Virus record (IMG/VR): IMGVR_UViG_3300032297_000320
Location: 1-59,403 of that record
Strand: one strand, 5' to 3'
From: a virus
Length of the DNA stretch: 59,403 nucleotides
Shown here: one piece after another, positions 27,487-35,300 of the stretch
Position numbering within the stretch: position 1 is the stretch's first letter
How the letters are laid out: each line of letters opens with the position of its first letter
Notes under the pieces: model-generated
What the model saw: the letters and a program-made list of their open reading frames with translations, nothing else
The model's database searches: none
What the model was told of the DNA's origin: nothing
Translations under genes and position numbers: made by a program

Positions 27487-28908
27487 TTACTTGGTCAAAA
27501 GCACGTGCTGGTTGGCAGCGCGAGTAACCAGTGCGAACTCCGAGCGGTAGTTAAACTGCAGGGCGTCCGTGTTGGTGTTGGTTACACCAAGGATAGAACC
27601 TGTCATCCAGTGCTCCATCTCGCGGTTGTAGCCATTCGTTGACTTGTAGTTGAGCTCCAAAGCAGGAGACTTCTCTCCGGTGCGAGGATCAGCAACATTA
27701 GTCAAAGGAATCATTACACCTTGGAAGTTGCTAGCGCCCAACAACGTAGGATCGTTGAGGAGCTTCCAGCTGTGCTTGTGGAAGGTGTAAGAGCCACGCA
27801 TAAATGAAGAGAAGCCAAGCTTCACCATATCTGCTGCGTTAGCGAACTGACCGAACTGAGTGGTAACACCAGCGGTGATGTTAGCAGCCGTAGACGTACC
27901 GTTGGCGATCAGATCGTCGATGGCGAGGTCTTGCAGGCGGTTAACGTACATAGCGTACTCAGGCATAGCACCTTGCTTGTCGAGGGCGGTGATGATAGCA
28001 TCAAGCTCGTCAAGGCTAGCGATAGCAGCAGTAGTAGTAGCACCAGAGTTAACTACGATACCACGATTCTGGATAGCAGAGAAGTAACCTTCAGAGCCAG
28101 CGATAGAACCAAGGGCAGTCAAGCCAGTGTTAGATACTTCTTCGCCCAAGAGCATCATCATCTCACGCTTGTCGAGGAAGCGCTGACGAGTGTCGTTCTC
28201 AGACTTGATGAACCAACGGTAGTCGCCGTTGCCCAAGTTGATCCAGCCGATGTTGGTAGCCTGTGAACCAGTAACCTTGTAAACCTCTTTGAGGATTTGG
28301 TATGGGTTCGTACGCTTAACAACGTTTGATTCGAGGTAGCCAGTGTTCTGGTCGGTACCTTGAGCAAACATATTACCAACGATGGGGAAGTTAGCTGAAG
28401 CTGCGGCGGCAGAAGCAGACAGACCAGCGCTAGACAGAGCAATAGCAGTAGCAGCGGCAGTAGCAGTCTGAGAGAATTCGCCAGAAGAAACAGCAGTGAT
28501 GATGAAACGGTCTACACCGCCAACCAAGATCACGTCGTTAACACGCAAGTACTTCTGAGCAGCAGCCTTGGTAGCACCAGTGGCTGAAGTAGCAGCAGAA
28601 GCAAGGTTCAACGTCAAGGTCGTAGCTCCAACAGCGCCAGAAGCGGCAGGAGTAGCAACCTGAAGTTGGTGCAGACGAGTCTCCTCCCAGTACTGAACCT
28701 CATCGGCAGCACCGTTAGACTTCACAGCTCCTACCATCTGGAGGAAGCCAGTGATGCCTTGGTTGCCGTAGGTCTTAACAAGAAGATCACGGTTGTCAGG
28801 CTTGTTTACTTCATTGATGAAGTCACCAAGTGAGGTGTATTTGGTCGGGTCTAACCGACGAAAGCTGTTGGGAGAAAAATCCAACGGCGTAGAAGTAGTA
28901 GATGCCAT
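27487..28908 (-). CDS. Major capsid protein
   Basis: A 473-residue protein that directly follows the scaffold gene and is followed by the strongest terminator in the window. The N-terminal arm (MASTTSTPLDFSPNSFRRLD) leads into alternating helices and strands. An Ala/Ser/Thr-rich insertion near residues 85-180 (TTLTLNLASAATSATGATKA) looks like a surface domain. Later segments RQRFLDKREMMMLLGEEVSN, MPEYAMYVNRLQDLAIDDL and a conserved C-terminal EHWMTGSILGVTNTN are consistent with the HK97-fold capsids of crAss-like and related Bacteroidota podoviruses. The assignment rests on position, length and style; no accession-level match was possible. Confidence 0.8.
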   Translation of the reverse strand: MASTTSTPLDFSPNSFRRLDPTKYTSLGDFINEVNKPDNRDLLVKTYGNQGITGFLQMVGAVKSNGAADEVQYWEETRLHQLQVATPAASGAVGATTLTLNLASAATSATGATKAAAQKYLRVNDVILVGGVDRFIITAVSSGEFSQTATAAATAIALSSAGLSASAAAASANFPIVGNMFAQGTDQNTGYLESNVVKRTNPYQILKEVYKVTGSQATNIGWINLGNGDYRWFIKSENDTRQRFLDKREMMMLLGEEVSNTGLTALGSIAGSEGYFSAIQNRGIVVNSGATTTAAIASLDELDAIITALDKQGAMPEYAMYVNRLQDLAIDDLIANGTSTAANITAGVTTQFGQFANAADMVKLGFSSFMRGSYTFHKHSWKLLNDPTLLGASNFQGVMIPLTNVADPRTGEKSPALELNYKSTNGYNREMEHWMTGSILGVTNTNTDALQFNYRSEFALVTRAANQHVLLTK

Positions 28909-28930
28909 TTTGTATTAAGTATTAGGCTTT

Positions 28931-30064
28931 TTAGATTTTGAGACGAAGACTGTCGTTGTTGCTCATATAGTTTAATATCTGAGCAGTGACAGAATCAGCA
29001 GCTTTTGACTGGGCGGGACGTGGACTAGAAACATCCACATTCGCAGCCGTCTCCACGAGCTTGCGCTGGCCATCACTGAGACCTTGCTTGTAGATTGAAT
29101 TAACAATTTCGTCAATGTTGTCTACCAAGGCTCGGTGAGAGTTCAGCAACTCGAAGTTCCAGCTTCCGCTGTCATCGACATACTGATCGAAGAACTCGTC
29201 AAGGCGGGCGTTCTTATCCTTTAGGCTCGACTTGTACTGGTCGTTGATACCGAAGTTGAACTCTTGGTCACCAAGCTGAAAGCTCAGTGCTTCAAGTGAA
29301 TCAACCTCTTGGCTCATCGTGCGAATCCAGTTCTCGTCAATGGGACTTTGAACTTCCTCTTGAGAGGCTTCTTGCTTCACGGGCATACGATAGTTTTCGC
29401 GCAACTTTTCGATGTCCCGTTTAGCTTTATCCGCATCAATCTTCAATTGAATCTTCGATAACCGAATCTCTTCATCACTGAATAGGTCCTCGTCAACTTT
29501 GTACTTGGACTTCACCAGCAAATCGACATCTTCGTTAGAGAGGTTAGGATAGTCAACAGCCATCTGTAGTTTCACAGCGCTGAGGTCATCCATCTCGGAC
29601 GGATTAATAGATTGGTAGCGAAACCAGTCGTACGGATCACGTCCCGTCTCTGCAACGAAGTCGGCAATCGCCTTGACTCGTTCGTCAATTGATGGGCTTT
29701 TTTGAGCTTCCAGAATCTTAGTAAGTTGTTCGATGCTATCGATGGAAACGCCGAGCTTTTCACTGACGTAACCTGCGATTGCAGCCTCGAACTCTTGCTC
29801 AGACATCTCTGGCTCAGGTTCATTTGTAAAAGAACTTTGAGCAATCTCTTGCTCAGGTTGCTGTACTGGCTCTGGAGTCTGGGTTGGTTCCAACGTTGCC
29901 TCTGGTTCAGGAGTAGGCTCAGCAGTCTGTCCGCTGAAGTCTAGCACTTCTGCACCTTCGGGCACCGAGAAGGTGGGGGCACTTAATTGCGTACCCTCTG
30001 GCACCTCTGAGTTGGTAACCTCAAATCCCATTGCTCCAAGAGCATCTTCAATGTCATTGTTCAT
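28931..30064 (-). CDS. Capsid scaffolding protein
   Basis: A 377-residue acidic protein with a Pro/Glu/Thr-rich N-terminal third (repeats like PTPEPEATLEPTQTPEPVQQ) and a long charged helical region (SKIQLKIDADKAKRDIEKLR). Composition, predicted coiled coil and position immediately upstream of the capsid gene are those of phage scaffolding proteins, which direct procapsid assembly and are then removed. No protease domain is seen within it. Confidence 0.72.
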   Translation of the reverse strand: MNNDIEDALGAMGFEVTNSEVPEGTQLSAPTFSVPEGAEVLDFSGQTAEPTPEPEATLEPTQTPEPVQQPEQEIAQSSFTNEPEPEMSEQEFEAAIAGYVSEKLGVSIDSIEQLTKILEAQKSPSIDERVKAIADFVAETGRDPYDWFRYQSINPSEMDDLSAVKLQMAVDYPNLSNEDVDLLVKSKYKVDEDLFSDEEIRLSKIQLKIDADKAKRDIEKLRENYRMPVKQEASQEEVQSPIDENWIRTMSQEVDSLEALSFQLGDQEFNFGINDQYKSSLKDKNARLDEFFDQYVDDSGSWNFELLNSHRALVDNIDEIVNSIYKQGLSDGQRKLVETAANVDVSSPRPAQSKAADSVTAQILNYMSNNDSLRLKI

Positions 30065-30089
30065 ACTAAATAAATTTTAATTACAAAAG

Positions 30090-30097
30090 CAAAATTA
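30090..30097 (-). promoter_or_regulatory. Late -7 element TAATTTTG
   Basis: TAATTTTG on the - strand, 25 nt upstream of the scaffold ATG (30064), in the 76-nt gap after the gene ending at 30141. It would drive scaffold and capsid. Confidence 0.5.
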
Positions 30098-30140
30098 CTG
30101 CAAATTACTATTGCATATTTTGCAAGTGTTTCGTATGAGA

Positions 30141-30530
30141 CTACTTACGGAAGCGTGCTACCTTCTTGGCGATAGATTTGGGTTGGGCTACGAATTGTTT
30201 ACCCTTTGCTGTTCCCTCACGCTTGGCACGAGTTGTTGCTGCGTATTCTGCTGAGGATAAAGACTTTATTGCTTTTTCTGGTAGGTAGCGTTCACCTGTT
30301 TCACTTGATGGCTTACCACTCTTTGTGCGCCAGTTTTGCTGGGTCCACTTTGATAGAGATGTCGAACGCTTGGGGCCAACGAAAGAGCCTCCTGCTTTCT
30401 TGTATAACGAAACTGCTAATTGTGCTTTCCTCCCGCTCCACTCCCCAGAGTCCCCGCCCTTCGAGCCAGATTTCACTCGGGAAACTATCCGCTTCCACAG
30501 CTCTGGGTTCTTCTTTTTTGCTGTTGCCAT
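30141..30530 (-). CDS. DUF5872-like basic protein
   Basis: A 129-residue Lys/Arg-rich protein. The segment SLSKWTQQNWRTKSGKPSSE...GERYLPEKAIKSLSSAEYAATTR is the signature of a small domain (DUF5872-like) found in phages and some bacteria, often beside the family encoded by the next gene. It may bind DNA or be packaged in the virion; function is not established. Confidence 0.7.
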   Translation of the reverse strand: MATAKKKNPELWKRIVSRVKSGSKGGDSGEWSGRKAQLAVSLYKKAGGSFVGPKRSTSLSKWTQQNWRTKSGKPSSETGERYLPEKAIKSLSSAEYAATTRAKREGTAKGKQFVAQPKSIAKKVARFRK

Positions 30531-30533
30531 CGC

Positions 30534-30821
30534 TCACCACTTTACTTTGTCAGCCCAATAAGCTGCACTCATTTTACCTTTAGCAATATTCTTTGCGTGG
30601 CGAGCCTTGAAGCTTGCACGCTTCTTTGCACGAGCAGGAGATGGATTGCTTTCCGTTACAGTGTCTGCACCTTTCTCTCCGAATCGGATAAGTCGAACTT
30701 TGTCACCGACCTTAGCCAAAACAATGTGTGACTTCTTAGGGTGCGAAGGCGTTGCCTTTGCCTTGTTGACCCCTGCAAGTCCGTGCTTTTTTAGAAGATT
30801 CTTTACTCGGTTGTCCATCAC
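30534..30821 (-). CDS. Conserved small basic phage protein
   Basis: A 95-residue protein with the recognisable C-terminal pattern SFKARHAKNIAKGKMSAAYW and the central HIVLAKVGDKVRLIRFGEKG. These are conserved in many unrelated tailed phages (including cyanophages) and of unknown function. It pairs here with the DUF5872-like gene 3 nt downstream. Two adjacent ATG codons are possible starts. Confidence 0.7.
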   Translation of the reverse strand: MMDNRVKNLLKKHGLAGVNKAKATPSHPKKSHIVLAKVGDKVRLIRFGEKGADTVTESNPSPARAKKRASFKARHAKNIAKGKMSAAYWADKVKW

Positions 30822-31180
30822 TGCTCAAATAATACGAAGAATACAAATCTACCCCATATATACAGGGCAATTCCACCAACCCATTGGTCGTTTACCTTTC
30901 TTACAGCAGCCTTAGGCTCCATAAGAGCTTTGCGTAGCATCTCAGTAGTTCTTACGTTCTGCGTAGCCAAAGAGTCAGCAACAGACTTTATACCACGATA
31001 GTCTACGCTTACAGAGTCAATGTCCTTCTTTAGCTTAACGAATCTGCTGTTCATTGCAGCAGCCTGAGACAGCTTAAGTACGACTACTGTATCACTTCCC
31101 TCCACCCGTTGAATCGGGTAGGATTGCGAGTACATCGAAAGGCTGAGCAGCAGGCTCAGACTTAATAGCAACAATCTCAT
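30818..31180 (-). CDS. Secreted/membrane protein overlapping upstream coiled-coil gene
   Basis: A 120-residue protein with a strong signal peptide (LLLLSLSLLLSLSMYSQS), a central coiled-coil-like segment (FVKLKKDIDSVSVDYRGIKS) and a hydrophobic C terminus (IALYIWGRFVFFVLF). There is no lipobox Cys. Its first 89 nt lie inside the 3' end of the preceding gene in another frame, the embedded arrangement often seen for lysis genes. A role at the envelope in lysis is plausible but unproven. Confidence 0.6.
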   Translation of the reverse strand: MRLLLLSLSLLLSLSMYSQSYPIQRVEGSDTVVVLKLSQAAAMNSRFVKLKKDIDSVSVDYRGIKSVADSLATQNVRTTEMLRKALMEPKAAVRKVNDQWVGGIALYIWGRFVFFVLFEQ

Positions 31181-31436
31181 CTTCCATTACTTTAACTTGT
31201 TCAACGAGCTGCTCGTTTTGCTCTTCCAGTACCTCGATGACTTGCTTCATCTTGCTTACGCTCTCGGATACTTGTTTGTCTGCCATAGCTGAAACAGCAC
31301 TTGCCTTACGCATTGTCTTCTTTGACTTCTCGATGATGATGTCGATGGGATCAGCCTGAACGTTCTGCTTTTTCTGGTCGGCTAAAACAGCGCCAACAGC
31401 AATACCAGTAATCAGGAGGAGAGTTATGTTTTTCAT
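31092..31436 (-). CDS. N-terminally anchored coiled-coil protein
   Basis: A 114-residue protein with one N-terminal hydrophobic segment (ITLLLITGIAVGAVLA) and a long heptad-like region (VIEVLEEQNEQLVEQVKVME). The architecture resembles inner-membrane spanin subunits (Rz-like) but also generic phage membrane proteins. Its stop-side 89 nt contain the start of the next gene. It sits in the holin cluster. Confidence 0.6.
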   Translation of the reverse strand: MKNITLLLITGIAVGAVLADQKKQNVQADPIDIIIEKSKKTMRKASAVSAMADKQVSESVSKMKQVIEVLEEQNEQLVEQVKVMEDEIVAIKSEPAAQPFDVLAILPDSTGGGK

Positions 31437-31684
31437 CGTGTCTGGATAAGCATTTCGTTCTTAGCACTTGTGTAGGCCAAAGCTGAGTCGAGTTTACGGA
31501 TGTGTTCCGTGTACTTGTCAACCTTTACCTCTAGCTCGTTGACACGAGTTTGGCATCGGTCGTCAATTGTTTCTGACGTCATCTTCTGGTCTACATAAAG
31601 ATAACCTATTGCGACAAGCGCAATAAACGCAATAGCGGCAACTGGGTTCTTCTGGAACTGATCGAAAGATACAGGTAGCTTCAT
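31433..31684 (-). CDS. Single-TM coiled-coil protein of the lysis cluster
   Basis: An 83-residue protein with one membrane span (PVAAIAFIALVAIGYLYV) followed by a charged helix (RVNELEVKVDKYTEHIRKLD). It overlaps both neighbours by 4 nt. An N-in membrane anchor with a periplasmic coiled coil would fit an i-spanin-like component, but no homology is recognised. Confidence 0.6.
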   Translation of the reverse strand: MKLPVSFDQFQKNPVAAIAFIALVAIGYLYVDQKMTSETIDDRCQTRVNELEVKVDKYTEHIRKLDSALAYTSAKNEMLIQTR

Positions 31685-31935
31685 TTCTTGGCAAACTTCT
31701 CAAGTCCTGCGATTCCGAATGACCCAAGCGTAATTATAACGAAAGAGTTATATGTGAACTCGTTTATGACAAGATCTTTCCCCATAAGTCCAGATACAAC
31801 GTCTGCAATCATCACGATTACCATAACAGCAAAAGAGAAGAAACCAATGATGGTCTTTTCGTTCCAACTGTTGTCGTCCTTAAAGATAGAGGCGAAGCCC
31901 ATAAGTTTGCCTTTTATGTAGGTAAAGATTTTCAC
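31681..31935 (-). CDS. Putative holin (two TM segments)
   Basis: An 84-residue protein starting at GTG. Two hydrophobic spans are visible, IIGFFSFAVMVIVMIADVVS and SFVIITLGSFGIAGLEKF, with a short charged N terminus and a Lys-rich C terminus. The topology and the C-terminal FGIAGLEKF pattern resemble holin-like proteins of Bacteroidota phages, which open the inner membrane for the endolysin. It heads the run of small membrane-protein genes. Confidence 0.65.
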   Translation of the reverse strand: MKIFTYIKGKLMGFASIFKDDNSWNEKTIIGFFSFAVMVIVMIADVVSGLMGKDLVINEFTYNSFVIITLGSFGIAGLEKFAKK

Positions 31936-31963
31936 TTGTCAACTAAATGGGTTTCAACTGGTG

Positions 31964-31971
31964 CAAATTTA
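31964..31971 (-). promoter_or_regulatory. Late -7 element TAAATTTG
   Basis: TAAATTTG on the - strand, 28 nt upstream of the GTG start of the holin-like gene, directly following the terminator at 31975-32002. Confidence 0.5.
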
Positions 31972-31974
31972 TGG

Positions 31975-32002
31975 CAAAAAGAAAGGGCCCATTTTAGGAC
32001 CC
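31975..32002 (-). terminator. Intrinsic terminator
   Basis: On the - strand: GGGTCC, loop TAAAAT, GGGCCC, then TTTCTTTTTG. A 6-bp stem with one G-U pair, 28 nt past the stop of the gene ending at 32030. Confidence 0.8.
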
Positions 32003-32029
32003 CATCTGCACTATATGTATGGCTGCTGA

Positions 32030-32281
32030 CTACTCAATCACCTCAGCACCAGTCGATGGCGTAAACTCACCAGTGGCGAGATCGATAGTGCCGTCGCCGT
32101 ACTTATCGTAGATTTTTGCACGTACGTCCTTCATTGAAGACTCAGCCTCTTCGTAGGAAGCGATAAGCTTAGCCTTGCGGGATTCGATAAGTGCGATGGT
32201 TCCAAGCTCTGTCTTGACCGACTCCATCAGTGACTGAAGCTGCTTGATGTTCTCTAAGAACTCTTTGTTTACTTGTGACAT
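32030..32281 (-). CDS. Small coiled-coil protein
   Basis: An 83-residue, mostly helical protein (FLENIKQLQSLMESVKTELG, RKAKLIASYEEAESSMKDVR) with a C-terminal acidic tail (GDGTIDLATGEFTP). A similar organisation occurs in small proteins next to tail genes in other Bacteroidota phages; function unknown. It is its own transcription unit, with a TATATTTG box 17 nt upstream and a terminator downstream. Confidence 0.6.
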   Translation of the reverse strand: MSQVNKEFLENIKQLQSLMESVKTELGTIALIESRKAKLIASYEEAESSMKDVRAKIYDKYGDGTIDLATGEFTPSTGAEVIE

Positions 32282-32298
32282 AGATTAAATTATTTATG

Positions 32299-32306
32299 CA
32301 AATATA
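32299..32306 (-). promoter_or_regulatory. Late -7 element TATATTTG
   Basis: TATATTTG on the - strand, 17 nt upstream of the start at 32281 and abutting the stop of the tail-fibre gene. No -33 TTG. Confidence 0.5.
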
Positions 32307-35300
32307 CTATACTGGACCAGATGTAGCGAGCAGAGAGAAGCTCGCGAAGTTTACTTCTGGACTGTTAGCATTTAAATCAATCATTTGTACACGAATAGTG
32401 TCACCAGTAGCAACATACTCTTCAATTGGTATGTGGTATGTGAATATGGTGTTCGCAGAATCGTTTCCTAATGAATTTAAATAACCAGTCCAAGTGTGTG
32501 TTGAATCGGTTATGATTGCGCTTTGAGTTTGATTGTATAAACGTATACCAACACAAACAAAATCTGCTGACTCTTTCTGATTTTCAATGCTTATCATTAC
32601 GGTAGCTAAGTTCTCAGTATAGACGCCATCGCTATCGACTGGTGCAGAAAGTTGAATGTTTGTTCCATCTATATTAACTACTGACCAACTTGAAGTGACT
32701 ACAAATGGAGTAGTCAAAGCACTTTGGTACATTGACGCAGCATACACAGGATATGGTATGAACTGTGATCCTATCGTGACAGTGTCAGTGGTGTCGTCCG
32801 TGGTAATTGAAACGCCATACCCAGCCGCAATATTTAGCGTGTCTTCAATCGCATCAGCAACAATCGTTGCCTGACCACTAACAGCAACATTCTTAAATGC
32901 AACCTGAGCATAACGTTCGTCAAGGTCTGTAGCGCCAACTCCCAATACGTGGCCAAACTCGTCAACAGCAATATTCTGTAAAACGAAACCATCGCTATAG
33001 TCAGTTGATGTAGGAGATGCTGCATCCTCAAGACTACCGATTGCAATAGCAACCTCACCAAGCGCCTCAAAGATTCCTCCATCAGCAATAACCCTATCTC
33101 TAAATGCTTCAGCTGTTGTGAAGTCAGCACCAGTTGCTGTTCCGTGAGTTACCGTTATAGAGCCACTAGACGTAATAGGGCCACCACTAACCTCAATCCT
33201 ATCTCCGGCAGTCAAATTAATGCTTGTTACCGTTCCAACACTCCAAGTCCTGTTTGCACTGAGGTCATATGATGTTCCGTTGATCGAAAGTGTTCTTGTT
33301 GTGGGAACCCCACCGAGGCCAGTAAGTGTGTACTCTGGTATGTTTAAAGTACTAGATACAAATGTTGCAGCACCAGAGTTACCAGTAGTGGTTAGCGTAA
33401 TAGCATTTTGCTTGCTGTTAAATGTAGTCCAGTCGGTAGAAGACAGCGCTCCACGATTTGTTGCAGAAGCTGTTGGGACATTTAATGTGATGACTGGCGT
33501 AGTACTACCATTAGCAACCGTACTGCTTAAGTCAGTACCTGTAGTGCCAAGGGTAAGGGCGGCAACACTAGTAACTGTGCCATCATATTGATCGTTAGAT
33601 GTGATGGTGAAGCTCGGGTATGTGCCAGTTACAACAGTGGTGCCAGCTCCCGTCAAAGAAACAACCTGATCTGGTGCGCTGTTGGTAATCGTGAGGGTGT
33701 CAGTTAGTGCTGCGGTTGTAAGCGTTATTCCGGTTCCCGCCGAAATAGTTAACGTATCATTAGCAGAGTCTGCAACAATGTCTGACTGTCCAGATACTGC
33801 AATGGTGGTAAACGAACTTCCAGCCTTTCCGTTAAATGTATTCCAATCAGTAGACGAAAGGTATCCATCTGCAGCAGCACCAGATTGAGTAATACCAATA
33901 GTACCAGTAGATGTAATCGTACCACCTGTAATTGGCGCAGTAGTAGCAATAGAAGTTACTGTACCTCCCGATGAAGGAGACGAGTTGGTAATCGTAAAGT
34001 TTGGATACGTACCAGTTACACTGATTCCAGTGCCCGCAGTCAGTGCAACTGTTTGGTCTGGAGCTGAGTTAGTTACCGTAAAGTTTGGATAAGTTCCACT
34101 TGTAGTTATTCCAGTTCCTGCCGTCAAGACCACAGTTTGATCTGGGGCACTATTGGTAATCGTAAAATTCGGGTAGGTTCCAGAAGTAGATATGCCTGTA
34201 CCAGCTGTTAATACTACGGTTTGGTCTGGAGCTGTATTCGTAACCGTAATGCTGCCACTAGACGTAATCGGACCTCCGCTTACACTGATTCCCGTACCCG
34301 CCGTCAGGTCAACGCTCGTTACCGTTCCGTCGTACTGATCGTCGCTATTTATGGTAAAGCTTGGGTAGGTCCCAGTGATGGTCGTGGTTCCGGTTCCAGT
34401 CAATACTACTGTTTGGTCTGGAGCTGAGTTCGTAATAATCCCAGTAGAATTATCGTAAGAAATTCCAGTGCCAGCGCTGAGTGCTGCGCGAGATCTGGCA
34501 TCTGTGTAGTACAGATTGGTTGATCCCTCTGTAATATCGTCCGTGTCAAGTGTGATTGCACCAATACCAAGAACGTGACCAAACTCATCAACAGCAAGAT
34601 TCTGAAGTACTGTTCCACCACTATAGTCTGTGGATGTTGGCGAGGCTGCATCTTCTAGTGAGCCAATGGCAATAGCAACTTCTCCAAGTGCTTCGAAGAT
34701 TCCTCCGTCTGCAATGACTCTGTCTCGGAATGCTTCTGCCGTTATAAAGTCAGCACCATCAGCTACGCCGTGGGTAACAGTAATTGATCCACTAGTTGTA
34801 ATCGGACCACCGCTAACATCGATGCGATCTCCTGCGGTTAGGTTTACACTAGTAACTGTTCCGTCGTATTGGTCGTCACTACTTATGGTGAAATTAGGGT
34901 AGGTTCCAGTAATTGTTGTTGTTCCTGCGCCCGTAAGAGAGACAATCTGATCTGGTGCTGTATTTGTAACAGTGATACTACCAGATGTAGTGATTGGTCC
35001 GCCGCTGACGCTAATGCCAGTTCCAGCCGTTAAGTCTACACTAGTTACGGTTCCGTCATACTGATCGTTTGAAGTAATCGTAAAACTCGGGTACGTTCCA
35101 GTAACAGAAGTTGTGCCAGCACCAGTGATAGATACCACTTGGTCTGGTGCGCTATTCGTAATCGTTAAAGTGTCAGTGCTAGCATCAGTTGTAATTGAAA
35201 CGCCAGTTCCAGAAACTATTGTTAATGTATCGCTTGCTGAGTCAGCTACAATGTTTGATTGACCACTTACTGAAATAGTGGTGAAAGAAGTTCCAGCTTT

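Noticed and set aside
31092-31180. Rz1-type outer-membrane lipoprotein
   Set aside because: The signal peptide lacks the lipobox cysteine and the protein has a hydrophobic C terminus.
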